This document shows, piece after piece, positions 22,553-30,381 of a DNA stretch of 49,824 bases. The notes under the pieces were generated by a model. The model saw only the letters and a list, made by a program, of their open reading frames with translations, searched no databases and was not told the origin of the DNA. Numbering within the stretch: the stretch's first letter is position 1; each line of letters starts with the position of its first letter. Both the position numbers and the translations under genes were made by a program. Source of the DNA: Bradyrhizobium sp. AUGA SZCCT0176 (GTDB taxonomy: Bacteria > Pseudomonadota > Alphaproteobacteria > Rhizobiales > Xanthobacteraceae); contig NZ_JAFCMB010000032.1 of NCBI RefSeq assembly GCF_018130145.1, positions 1 through 49,824 of the forward strand, written 5' to 3'.

Positions 22553-24844
22553 ATGGCGTTCTGGCGCCGCATATCCCGGCAAATGCAGGCTGCGACCGAT
22601 TCGGTCGCGGTGGCGCCGGCCTTGCCCGCGGTGGAGCGGCCCAAATCCCCCCGCTCGCGCATGATGCGGCAATACGATCTGGTCGAGCGTGTCCGCTCGT
22701 ACAATCCGGACACTGACGAAGACCTGCTTAATCGCGCCTATGTCTACGCCATGAAGGCGCACGGCACCCAGACCCGCGCATCGGGCGATCCTTATTTCTC
22801 GCATCCGCTCGAGGTCGCGGCGATCCTCACCGGCCTCAAGCTCGATGATGCCACCATCGTCGCAGCGCTGCTGCACGACACCATCGAGGACACCGAGGCG
22901 ACGCGCGCCGAGATCGACAACGTGTTCGGCCACGAGATCGGCGCTCTGGTGGAGGGCCTCACCAAACTGAAGCGGCTGGAACTGGTTTCGCGCGAGGCCA
23001 AGCAGGCCGAGAACCTGCGTAAGCTGCTGCTGGCGATCGCCGACGATGTCCGCGTGCTGCTGATCAAGCTCGCCGACCGCCTGCACAACATGCGGACCCT
23101 GGAATTCGTGCCGCACGCCTCGCGTCGCAGGATCGCCGAGGAGACGCTCGACATCTATGCGCCGCTCGCCGGCCGCATGGGCATGCAGGAAATGCGCGAA
23201 GAGCTCGAGGACCTGTCGTTCCACACGCTCGATCCCGAAGCCTATGCGGTGGTGATGCAGCGGCTCGACGCACTGGCCGAGCGCAACCGCAATCTGATCG
23301 GCGAGATCGAAAGCCAGCTGTCGAAGAATTTGCAGAAGAACGGCATCACCGCGCGGGTCTATGGCCGCCGCAAGCAGCCATTTTCGATCTGGACCAAGAT
23401 GGAGCGCAAGTCGGTCGGCTTCGAACAATTGTCCGATATCTACGGTTTCCGCGTCGTGATGGGTGACGTCGAATCCTGCTATCGCGCGCTCGGCGTCGTC
23501 CATACCACCTGGCCGGTGGTGCCGGGGCGCTTCAAGGACTACATCTCGACGCCGAAGCAGAACGACTATCGTTCGCTCCACACCACCGTGATCGGTCCCG
23601 GCCAGCAGCGCGTCGAATTGCAGATCCGCACCGAGGAGATGAACCAGATCGCCGAATTCGGCATCGCTGCGCATGCGTTCTACAAGGAGGGGGAGGGCTC
23701 GCCGACCGAGCGGCTCAAGCACGAGTCCAACGCCTTTGCCTGGTTGCGCCACACCGTCGGCATCCTGTCCGAAAGCGCCAATCCGGAAGAGTTCCTGGAG
23801 CACACCAAGCTCGAACTGTTCCACGACCAAGTGTTCTGCTTCACCCCGAAGGGCAAGCTGATCGCGCTGCCGCGTCAGGCCAACGTGATCGACTTCGCCT
23901 ATGCGGTGCATACCGACGTCGGCAACAGCGCGGTCGGCTGCAAGATCAACGGTAAATTCGCGCCATTGTCGTCGGAATTGCAGAACGGCGACGAGGTCGA
24001 GGTCCTGACCTCGCAGGCGCAGGCGGCGCCGCCGTCGGCCTGGGAGTCGCTCGCGGTCACCGGCAAGGCGCGGGCGGCGATCCGCCGCGCCACCCGGACC
24101 GCCGTGCGCGATCAATATGCCGGACTTGGCCGCCGTATCGTCGACCGCCTGTTTGCCCGCGCCAAGATCGAATACGCCGATGACAAGCTGAAGGGCGCGC
24201 TGCCCCGGCTGGCGCGCGCCTCGATCGAAGACGTGATGGCCTCCGTCGGGCGCGGCGAACTGAAGGCGTCCGACGTCGCGCGGGCGATGTATCCGGACTA
24301 CAAGGAAGAGCGGATGGTGCGTTACGGGGCCAAGAGAAGCCTCGCGGACAAGCTGAAGCTGAAATCGCCGCCGCATCCGGCGCGCAGCGCGTCGGTGATC
24401 CCGGTGCGTGGCCTCAATTCCGACCTGCCGGTCAAGTTCGCCCCGAACGGCGGCGCGGTGCCGGGCGACCGCATTGTCGGCATCGTTTCACCGGGTGAGG
24501 GGATCACGATCTATCCGATCCAGTCGCCGGCGCTGAAGGATTTCGAGGAAGAGCCGGAGCGCTGGCTCGACGTGCGCTGGGACGTCGACGAGACCATGCC
24601 GCAACGTTTTCCGGCGCGGATTCTCGTGCATAACGTCAACGAGCCCGGCAGCCTTGCCCAGGTCGCCACCGTGATCGCCGAGCATGACGGCAATATCGAC
24701 AATATCAGCATGTCGCGCCGCTCCCCCGATTTCACCGAGCTGACCATCGATCTCGAGGTCTATGACCTGAAGCATCTCAGCGCTATCATCGCCCAGTTGC
24801 GCGCCAAGGCCGTCGTCGCACGGGTCGAGCGTGTTAATGGGTAA
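22553..24844 (+). CDS. rsh: Bifunctional (p)ppGpp synthetase/hydrolase
   Basis: A 763-residue RelA/SpoT homologue that makes and degrades the stringent-response alarmone. Domains in order: HD hydrolase with the intact pair H108-D109 (LLHDTIEDTEAT), synthetase domain (VYGRRKQPFSIWTKM, SDIYGFRVVM, with the RFKD form of the RxKD motif found in bifunctional enzymes), TGS (FTPKGKLIALP), helical region, and a C-terminal ACT domain (NVNEPGSLAQVATVIAEHDG). This is the single long RSH normal for rhizobia. The start at 22553 has a distant GAGG; a later ATG pair near residue 37 would also keep the HD domain. pdxJ follows after 30 bases. Confidence 0.95.
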   Translation: MAFWRRISRQMQAATDSVAVAPALPAVERPKSPRSRMMRQYDLVERVRSYNPDTDEDLLNRAYVYAMKAHGTQTRASGDPYFSHPLEVAAILTGLKLDDATIVAALLHDTIEDTEATRAEIDNVFGHEIGALVEGLTKLKRLELVSREAKQAENLRKLLLAIADDVRVLLIKLADRLHNMRTLEFVPHASRRRIAEETLDIYAPLAGRMGMQEMREELEDLSFHTLDPEAYAVVMQRLDALAERNRNLIGEIESQLSKNLQKNGITARVYGRRKQPFSIWTKMERKSVGFEQLSDIYGFRVVMGDVESCYRALGVVHTTWPVVPGRFKDYISTPKQNDYRSLHTTVIGPGQQRVELQIRTEEMNQIAEFGIAAHAFYKEGEGSPTERLKHESNAFAWLRHTVGILSESANPEEFLEHTKLELFHDQVFCFTPKGKLIALPRQANVIDFAYAVHTDVGNSAVGCKINGKFAPLSSELQNGDEVEVLTSQAQAAPPSAWESLAVTGKARAAIRRATRTAVRDQYAGLGRRIVDRLFARAKIEYADDKLKGALPRLARASIEDVMASVGRGELKASDVARAMYPDYKEERMVRYGAKRSLADKLKLKSPPHPARSASVIPVRGLNSDLPVKFAPNGGAVPGDRIVGIVSPGEGITIYPIQSPALKDFEEEPERWLDVRWDVDETMPQRFPARILVHNVNEPGSLAQVATVIAEHDGNIDNISMSRRSPDFTELTIDLEVYDLKHLSAIIAQLRAKAVVARVERVNG

Positions 24845-24874
24845 TTTCGCCCGCCAGGATTCCAAGAGAGTGAA

Positions 24875-25642
24875 ATGCCGAAAGCTCTTCCGCTGCGCCT
24901 CGGGGTCAATGTCGATCACGTCGCTACCTTGCGTAACGCACGGGGCGGCGCGCGGCCCGATCCGGTGCGCGCCGCGCTGACCGCGATCGAGGCGGGGGCC
25001 GACGGCATCACCGCGCATCTGCGCGAAGACCGCCGCCATATCCGCGACACCGACATGGCGCGCCTCAAGGCCGAAATCTCAAAACCCCTGAATTTCGAGA
25101 TGGCGGCGACCGAGGACATGCTGCGGATTTCGCTGGCGACCAGGCCGCACGCGGTCTGCCTGGTTCCCGAGCGCCGCGAAGAACTCACCACCGAAGGCGG
25201 GCTTGACGTGGTCGGCCAGCACAATGCGCTGGCGCCGTTCATCGCGCGCATGAACGATGCCGGCATCCGGGTGTCGCTGTTCATCGCCGCCGATCCCGCC
25301 CAGATCGAGATGGCCGCGCGCCTGCGGGCGCCGGTGATCGAAATCCATACCGGCGGCTGGTGTGACGCGGTGGTGGATGGCCATGCCGCCAAGGCCGAGG
25401 CGGAATGGAAGCGCATTGTCGCGGGCGCACGGCTGGCGCGCGCCGCGGGGCTTGAGGTTCATGCCGGCCACGGGCTCGACTATGACACGGCCGAGACCAT
25501 CGCCGCTCTGCCCGAACTCGCCGAACTCAACATCGGCTACTTCATGATGGGGGAGGCGCTGTTCGTCGGCCTCGGCGAAACCGTCCGCAGCATGCGCGCG
25601 GCGATGGACCGCGGGCGCCAGCGCAGCGTGGCTCCGACATGA
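24875..25642 (+). CDS. pdxJ: Pyridoxine 5-phosphate synthase
   Basis: A 255-residue TIM-barrel enzyme that condenses 1-deoxyxylulose 5-phosphate with 3-amino-2-oxopropyl phosphate to form pyridoxine 5-phosphate (DXP-dependent vitamin B6 route). Signature segments are LRLGVNVDHVATLRNARGG, ITAHLREDRRHI, CLVPERREELTTEGGLDV and HAGHGLDY; the catalytic His and Glu residues in these motifs are present. Length is normal. It sits 30 bases after rsh and overlaps acpS by four bases (ATGA), so pdxJ-acpS are translationally coupled. Confidence 0.97.
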   Translation: MPKALPLRLGVNVDHVATLRNARGGARPDPVRAALTAIEAGADGITAHLREDRRHIRDTDMARLKAEISKPLNFEMAATEDMLRISLATRPHAVCLVPERREELTTEGGLDVVGQHNALAPFIARMNDAGIRVSLFIAADPAQIEMAARLRAPVIEIHTGGWCDAVVDGHAAKAEAEWKRIVAGARLARAAGLEVHAGHGLDYDTAETIAALPELAELNIGYFMMGEALFVGLGETVRSMRAAMDRGRQRSVAPT

Positions 25643-26058
25643 TCATCGGCATCGGCTCCGACCTGATCGACATCACGCGGGTTGCCAAGGTGATCGAACG
25701 CCATGGCGAGCGCTTCCTCGACCGCATCTTCACCGACGCCGAGCGCGCCAAGGCCGCGCGCCGCGCCAACAACGAGAAGATGCTGGTCGCGACCTATGCC
25801 AAAAGGTTCGCGGCCAAGGAGGCCTGTTCCAAGGCGCTCGGCACCGGCATCCGCCAGGGCGTCTGGTGGCGGGATATGGGGGTGGTGAACCTGCCGGGCG
25901 GCCGTCCCACCATGAAGCTGACCGGCGGGGCGCTGGCCCGGCTCGAGAAGCTGACGCCGGAGGGGTTCGAGGCCCGGATCGACCTTTCCATCACCGACGA
26001 CTGGCCGCTGGCGCAGGCCTTCGTCATAATTTCGGCGGTCGTTCCGGGCAAATCATAG
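25639..26058 (+). CDS. acpS: Holo-[acyl-carrier-protein] synthase
   Basis: A 139-residue phosphopantetheinyl transferase that moves 4-phosphopantetheine from CoA to a Ser of acyl carrier protein, starting fatty-acid synthesis. The magnesium ligands D8 (GIGSDLIDI) and E61 (KRFAAKEACSKALGTG) are in place. It starts in the last codons of pdxJ. The order pdxJ-acpS-lepB-rnc-era is widely conserved in proteobacteria and links lipid, export and ribosome functions. A 316-base gap follows before lepB. Confidence 0.97.
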   Translation: MIIGIGSDLIDITRVAKVIERHGERFLDRIFTDAERAKAARRANNEKMLVATYAKRFAAKEACSKALGTGIRQGVWWRDMGVVNLPGGRPTMKLTGGALARLEKLTPEGFEARIDLSITDDWPLAQAFVIISAVVPGKS

Positions 26059-26374
26059 GGCAGGCGGCCGTTCGCGCCGGGGGACCGACATAAAACTAAA
26101 AAACATTGATTTATCAATGTATTACGAAGTTTTATCGAGGCGCTTGATTGCACGGCCGCGAACAACCGTCTAAAACGCCGCGGCGACACTACCGAGCCAG
26201 GGCGAATTCGGGTTTTGCGCCGGAATTTGCCTTCAACATCAGTATCGAAGACCATTTTCTTGACGCGAACGGAACTCTCGATTCGCGTGAGGAAAACGTT
26301 CTGCCACCGTGCAGGCCAAGCCTCTGTTTAAGACTAGCCTTGCTTGAAGCAGCCTTGCGGGAATTGGGAAAGCG
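26059..26374. other. Intergenic gap with an AT-rich hairpin before lepB
   Basis: No gene seen. ACATTGA (26103-26109) and TCAATGT (26114-26120) form a 7-bp hairpin within an AT-rich patch at about 26092-26137. This is the only long gap in the pdxJ-to-era chain and is a likely place for the lepB promoter; I find no clear -35/-10 pair. Confidence 0.45.
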
Positions 26375-27133
26375 ATGAGCGTGACATCCGGGACAAAAAC
26401 TGAAAGCGGCTTGGGCGAAACCATCCGTGTCGTCATCCACGCCCTCCTGATCGCGCTCGTGATCCGCACCTTCCTGTTCCAGCCCTTCAACATTCCCTCG
26501 GGATCGATGAAGGCGACGCTGCTGGTCGGCGACTATTTGTTCGTCTCGAAATATTCGTACGGCTACAGCCACTACTCGATCCCGCTGTCGCCGCCATTGT
26601 TCTCGGGCCGCATTTTCGGCTCGGAGCCGTCGCGCGGCGATATCGTCGTGTTCCGCCTGCCGAAGGACGATTCCACCGATTACATCAAGCGCGTGATCGG
26701 CCTGCCGGGCGACCGCATCCAGATGCGCGAGGGACTGCTCTACATCAACGACGCCCCGATCAAGCGCGAGCGCCTGAGCGATTTCATCGGTGAGGACCCG
26801 TGCGGCTCCGACGCCACCGCGCGCGTCAAGCGCTGGAAGGAAACATTGCCGAACGGCGTCTCCTATGAGTCGCTCGATTGCGTCGACAACGGCTTCTATG
26901 ACAACACCACCATCTATACCGTGCCGGCCGGCCATTTCTTCATGATGGGCGACAACCGGGACAATTCGACCGACAGCCGCGTGTTGTCGGCGGTGGGCTA
27001 TGTGCCGTTTGAAAACATCGTCGGCCGGGCGCAAATGATCTTCTTCTCCATTGCCGAGGGCGAACATGCCTGGATGTTCTGGCGCTGGCCGACCGCGGTG
27101 CGCTGGAATCGCATTTTTTCAATCGTGCGATGA
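26375..27133 (+). CDS. lepB: Signal peptidase I
   Basis: A 252-residue inner-membrane protease that removes signal peptides from Sec-exported proteins. One N-terminal membrane segment (VVIHALLIALVIRTFLF) is followed by the catalytic Ser44 (PSGSMKATL), the general-base Lys105 (DYIKRVIGLPGDRI) and the conserved FMMGDNRDNSTDSR box. A family-type insert with Cys (EDPCGSDATARVKRWKE) lies between these. The start ATG follows GGGAAAGCG. The stop overlaps the rnc start (ATGA), so lepB and rnc are co-translated. Confidence 0.97.
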   Translation: MSVTSGTKTESGLGETIRVVIHALLIALVIRTFLFQPFNIPSGSMKATLLVGDYLFVSKYSYGYSHYSIPLSPPLFSGRIFGSEPSRGDIVVFRLPKDDSTDYIKRVIGLPGDRIQMREGLLYINDAPIKRERLSDFIGEDPCGSDATARVKRWKETLPNGVSYESLDCVDNGFYDNTTIYTVPAGHFFMMGDNRDNSTDSRVLSAVGYVPFENIVGRAQMIFFSIAEGEHAWMFWRWPTAVRWNRIFSIVR

Positions 27134-27954
27134 ACGACGAAACGCCCGTCATCAGGGATACCCCGACACAGGGCGAGAGCCCGCAGCCTGATGCCGGTGG
27201 CGAACCTGCGCCCAAGAAGAAGCGCGGCAGGGGCTCGGCCAAGGAATCGGCGAAGGCCGCGGCGGCTGCGCTTGAAGCGCGCATCGGCCACAAGTTCGGC
27301 GATCCCAACCTCCTGACCACCGCGTTCACGCATGTGTCCGCGCTGAAACCCGCGCGCAATCGCGCCGAAAGCTATCAGCGCCTCGAATTTCTCGGCGATC
27401 ATGTGCTCGGGCTGATCGTGTCCGACATGCTGTATCGCGCCTTTCCGAACGCCGACGAGGGCGAGCTGTCAAAACGCCTCGCCGATCTCGTGCGCAAGGA
27501 AAGCTGCGCCGATGTCGCCAAGTCGCTCGGACTGGTCGACGACATCAAGCTCGGCCAGGTCGGCGCCAGCGCCAGCGCGCGGCTCCGCAAATCTGTGCTC
27601 GGCGACATCTGCGAAGCCGTGATCGGGGCGATCTTTCTCGACGGCGGCTACGGCGCCGCCGCCCAATTCGTCGAGCGCAACTGGACCGAGCGGATGCGCA
27701 AGCCGCGCCGGCCGCTGCGCGATCCCAAGACGGTGTTGCAGGAATGGGCGCAGAGCAAGGGGATGCCGACGCCGGTCTATCGCGAGGTCGAGCGCACCGG
27801 GCCGCATCACGATCCGGAGTTCCGCGTTTCCGTGGAACTGCCGGGCCTCGCGCCGGCCGAAGGCGTCGGCGGCAGCAAGCGTGCGGCCGAGAAGGTTGCG
27901 GCCTCCGTGATGATCGAGCGCGAAGGCGTCGGCGGTGGTGGCAATGACAGCTGA
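27130..27954 (+). CDS. rnc: Ribonuclease III
   Basis: A 274-residue endonuclease that cuts double-stranded RNA, including rRNA precursors. After a basic N-terminal extension of about 50 residues (KKKRGRGSAKESAK), the catalytic domain carries the signature YQRLEFLGDHVLGLIVSDML and the second metal-site Asp/Glu in GDICEAVIGAIFLDGG. A double-stranded-RNA-binding domain occupies the last 75 residues (DPKTVLQEWAQSKG to SKRAAEKVAASVMIE). The extension makes it about 45 residues longer than the E. coli enzyme. It overlaps both lepB and era. Confidence 0.97.
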   Translation: MNDETPVIRDTPTQGESPQPDAGGEPAPKKKRGRGSAKESAKAAAAALEARIGHKFGDPNLLTTAFTHVSALKPARNRAESYQRLEFLGDHVLGLIVSDMLYRAFPNADEGELSKRLADLVRKESCADVAKSLGLVDDIKLGQVGASASARLRKSVLGDICEAVIGAIFLDGGYGAAAQFVERNWTERMRKPRRPLRDPKTVLQEWAQSKGMPTPVYREVERTGPHHDPEFRVSVELPGLAPAEGVGGSKRAAEKVAASVMIEREGVGGGGNDS

Positions 27955-28858
27955 ATCTCCGGCCCAGACCGCTTGCGGCTTCGTCGCGCTGATCGGCGCG
28001 CCCAATGTCGGCAAGTCTACCCTGGTCAACGCGTTGGTCGGCTCCAAGGTCACGATCGTGTCGCGCAAGGTGCAGACCACGCGGGCGCTGATCCGCGGCA
28101 TCGTGATCGAGAACAACGCGCAGATCATCCTGGTCGATACGCCCGGCATCTTCGCGCCGAAACGGCGGCTCGACCGCGCCATGGTATCGACCGCCTGGAG
28201 CGGGGCGCATGACGCCGATCTGGTCTGCGTGCTGCTCGATGCCAAAGCCGGCCTCGACGAGGAAGCGGACGCGATCCTGAGCAGGCTTGCGAGTGTGCAG
28301 CATCCGAAAATCCTGGTGCTGAATAAGATCGATTTGATCCCGCGCGAGAGATTGCTGGCGCTGGCGCAGGCCGCCAATGACCGCATGAAGTTCGAACACA
28401 CCTTCATGATTTCGGCGCTGTCGGGCGACGGCGTCGACGATCTGCGCGCCGAACTCGCCAAAATGGTGCCGGCGGGCCCGTTTCACTATCCCGAAGACCA
28501 GATGTCGGATGCGCCGATGCGGCATCTGGCGGCCGAGATCACGCGGGAGAAGATCTACCGCCAGCTGCACCAGGAGCTGCCGTATCAATCCACCGTCGAG
28601 ACCGACAGCTGGACCGAACGCAAGGACAAATCGGTCCGCATCGAGCAGACCATCTTTGTCGAGCGCGAGAGTCAGCGCAAGATCGTCCTCGGCAAGGGCG
28701 GCGCCACCATCAAGTCGATCGGCGCGGATTCGCGCAAGGAAATCGCCGAGATATTAGGCCAACCCGTGCATCTGTTCCTATTCGTCAAAGTGCGCGAGAA
28801 CTGGGGCGACGACCCGGAGCGCTACCGCGAAATGGGAATTGAATTCCCCAAAGAATAA
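27944..28858 (+). CDS. era: GTPase Era
   Basis: A 304-residue GTPase needed for 16S rRNA maturation and small-subunit assembly. Motifs: G1 GAPNVGKST, G2 around TTRALIRG, G3 DTPGIF, G4 NKID, then a C-terminal KH domain with GKGGATIKSIG that binds the 3-prime end of 16S rRNA. The frame opens at GTG 27935, but the ATG at 27944 is the likelier start; either way it overlaps the end of rnc by 11 to 20 bases, so the two RNA-processing genes are coupled. Confidence 0.97.
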   Translation: MTAESPAQTACGFVALIGAPNVGKSTLVNALVGSKVTIVSRKVQTTRALIRGIVIENNAQIILVDTPGIFAPKRRLDRAMVSTAWSGAHDADLVCVLLDAKAGLDEEADAILSRLASVQHPKILVLNKIDLIPRERLLALAQAANDRMKFEHTFMISALSGDGVDDLRAELAKMVPAGPFHYPEDQMSDAPMRHLAAEITREKIYRQLHQELPYQSTVETDSWTERKDKSVRIEQTIFVERESQRKIVLGKGGATIKSIGADSRKEIAEILGQPVHLFLFVKVRENWGDDPERYREMGIEFPKE

Positions 28859-28890
28859 TCAAGAAACATCAGCGATGATCGGCGTCTTCG

Positions 28891-29271
28891 ATGACCTTGC
28901 CCAGGAACGTAGTTTGGTTTGAAGTGCTGCTCTATCTGTCGCTGACGCTGGATGCGGTGTCGGTCGCGTTCCAGGACCGCACGCCGAAAGCCGACATGAC
29001 CGAGCAGATGATCATGGTCGCGACCCTGATGGCGGCGGGCCTGATCCTGCTGCTGGTCTATTTCGTCCGGCTCGCGGCGCGGGACCGCAAGAACTGGCCG
29101 CGCTGGGTGCTGGCCGCGGCGCTGGTGCTGTCGGTGATCTCGCTGGTGCAGGTGATCGGCGCGAACGGCCTGCAACTCGACAGCGCGATCGAGGTCGTGT
29201 CCTGCGCGCTGACGACGGTGGGGCTGTATTTTTCCTTCACCGGCGATGCGGTGGGCTGGTTCAACGCATAG
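28891..29271 (+). CDS. Four-segment membrane protein of unknown function
   Basis: A 126-residue protein with four hydrophobic segments (VWFEVLLYLSLTLDAVSVAF, MVATLMAAGLILLLVYFVRL, WVLAAALVLSVISLVQVI and IEVVSCALTTVGLYFSF) joined by short charged loops. It lacks a signal peptide apart from the first helix and has no motif I recognise. It lies between era and recO on the same strand, 32 bases after era, so it is probably co-transcribed with the RNA-processing operon. I believe it is conserved at this position in Bradyrhizobium. A palindromic repeat follows. Confidence 0.75.
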   Translation: MTLPRNVVWFEVLLYLSLTLDAVSVAFQDRTPKADMTEQMIMVATLMAAGLILLLVYFVRLAARDRKNWPRWVLAAALVLSVISLVQVIGANGLQLDSAIEVVSCALTTVGLYFSFTGDAVGWFNA

Positions 29272-29280
29272 TGATAGGCC

Positions 29281-29384
29281 CGTCATTCCGGGATGGTGCG
29301 TAAGCACCAGACCTCAGGTGCGCAATTGCGCACCGGGGAATCTCGAGATTCCGGGTTCGATGCTTGCATCGCCCCGGAATGACG
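29281..29384. repeat. Palindromic intergenic repeat (CGTCATTCCGGG family)
   Basis: Starts CGTCATTCCGGG and ends CCCCGGAATGACG, with nested short arms (GGTGCG.../CGCACC and GAATCTCGAGATTC). Elements of this type are dispersed in Bradyrhizobium genomes. It separates the membrane-protein gene from recO. Confidence 0.85.
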
Positions 29385-29432
29385 ATCCTGAGATAGCTGC
29401 CCGCGCTGCCGGAATCCTGTAAACTCCCGCCC

Positions 29433-30185
29433 ATGGAATGGACCGACGAAGGCATCGTGCTGGGGGTGCGGCGGCATGGCGAATCTTCCGCCATTGTCGA
29501 ACTCTTGACGCGCAGCCACGGCCGGCACCTTGGCCTGGTGCGCGGCGGCGCGGGGAAACGGATGCGGCCGCTGCTGCAGCCCGGCAACAGCGTCACCACG
29601 GTGTGGCGGGCGCGGCTCGACGAGCATCTCGGATATTACGCCATCGAGGGCACGCGGCTGCGCGCGGCGACCTTGCTGGCGTCGGCGCATGCGACCTATG
29701 GCGTCACCCATCTGGCCTCGCTGGTGCGGCTGTTGCCGGAACGCGATCCGCACGAGGACATCTACGAGATGTTCGAGCGCACGCTGGACGATTTCGACGA
29801 TGTCGGCGGCGCCGCGGCGCATCTGATCCGGTTTGAGCTGGCGATGCTGGCCGAACTCGGCTTCGGGCTCGACCTGGAAAACTGCGCCGCGACCGGCGAG
29901 ACAACGGAATTGATTTACGTGTCGCCGAAATCCGGCGGTGCGGTGTCGCGGCGCGCCGGCGAGCCCTACCGCGAACGGCTGCTGCCGCTCCCGGCATTTT
30001 TGCGAGAGGGCGAGGGCGGGACGAATGGCTGGTCGGACCAGGACCTGCAGGACGGCTTTCGGTTGACCGGCATGTTCCTGCTCCGCCACGTGCTGGAGCC
30101 GCGCGGACAGGGCCATTCCGACGCCCGCGATGGATTTATCAACGCGGTGACCAAATACCGGGCGCGAATCAGTTCCGCGGTCTGA
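29433..30185 (+). CDS. recO: DNA repair protein RecO
   Basis: A 250-residue protein that loads RecA onto SSB-covered single strands together with RecR. The N-terminal OB fold begins MEWTDEGIVLGVRRHGESSAIVELLTRSHGRH, followed by the basic GLVRGGAGKRMRPLLQPGN stretch and a helical C-terminal region ending DARDGFINAVTKYRARISS. The zinc-binding Cys cluster of some RecO proteins is absent (one Cys, in LENCAATGE). The start ATG has CCCGCCC before it and no obvious Shine-Dalgarno sequence. A large inverted repeat follows before parC. Confidence 0.93.
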   Translation: MEWTDEGIVLGVRRHGESSAIVELLTRSHGRHLGLVRGGAGKRMRPLLQPGNSVTTVWRARLDEHLGYYAIEGTRLRAATLLASAHATYGVTHLASLVRLLPERDPHEDIYEMFERTLDDFDDVGGAAAHLIRFELAMLAELGFGLDLENCAATGETTELIYVSPKSGGAVSRRAGEPYRERLLPLPAFLREGEGGTNGWSDQDLQDGFRLTGMFLLRHVLEPRGQGHSDARDGFINAVTKYRARISSAV

Positions 30186-30200
30186 CGGGCTCCTTCCCCG

Positions 30201-30318
30201 CGTCGTCCCTGCGAACGCAGGGACCCATACGCCCCGGCCCATCGATTGGCGTGTGGCCCCAGCCGTTTTTTGCCACAAACACCTGTGGTTATGGGTCCCT
30301 GCGTTCGCAGGGACGACG
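30201..30318. repeat. Repeat with 29-bp perfect inverted ends
   Basis: The 29 bases at 30201-30229 (starting CGTCGTCCCTGCGAACGCAG) are the exact reverse complement of 30290-30318; each arm is itself partly palindromic (CCCTGCGAACGCAGGG). It lies between recO and parC and resembles a dispersed miniature repeat rather than a terminator. Confidence 0.85.
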
Positions 30319-30381
30319 GGTGAGTGGATGACGCCCGATTCGCGGCTTGCCCGATTCAGCCCAAAAGTTTAACCCCTCCCC

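Noticed and set aside
22490..24376. Long open frame antisense to the (p)ppGpp synthetase gene
   Set aside because: It mirrors the high-GC codon pattern of the real gene, has no ribosome-binding site and no recognisable domain.
26103..26120. AT-rich palindrome before lepB as a terminator of acpS
   Set aside because: A 7-bp AT-rich stem without a T-tract is too weak; kept only as a note on the gap.
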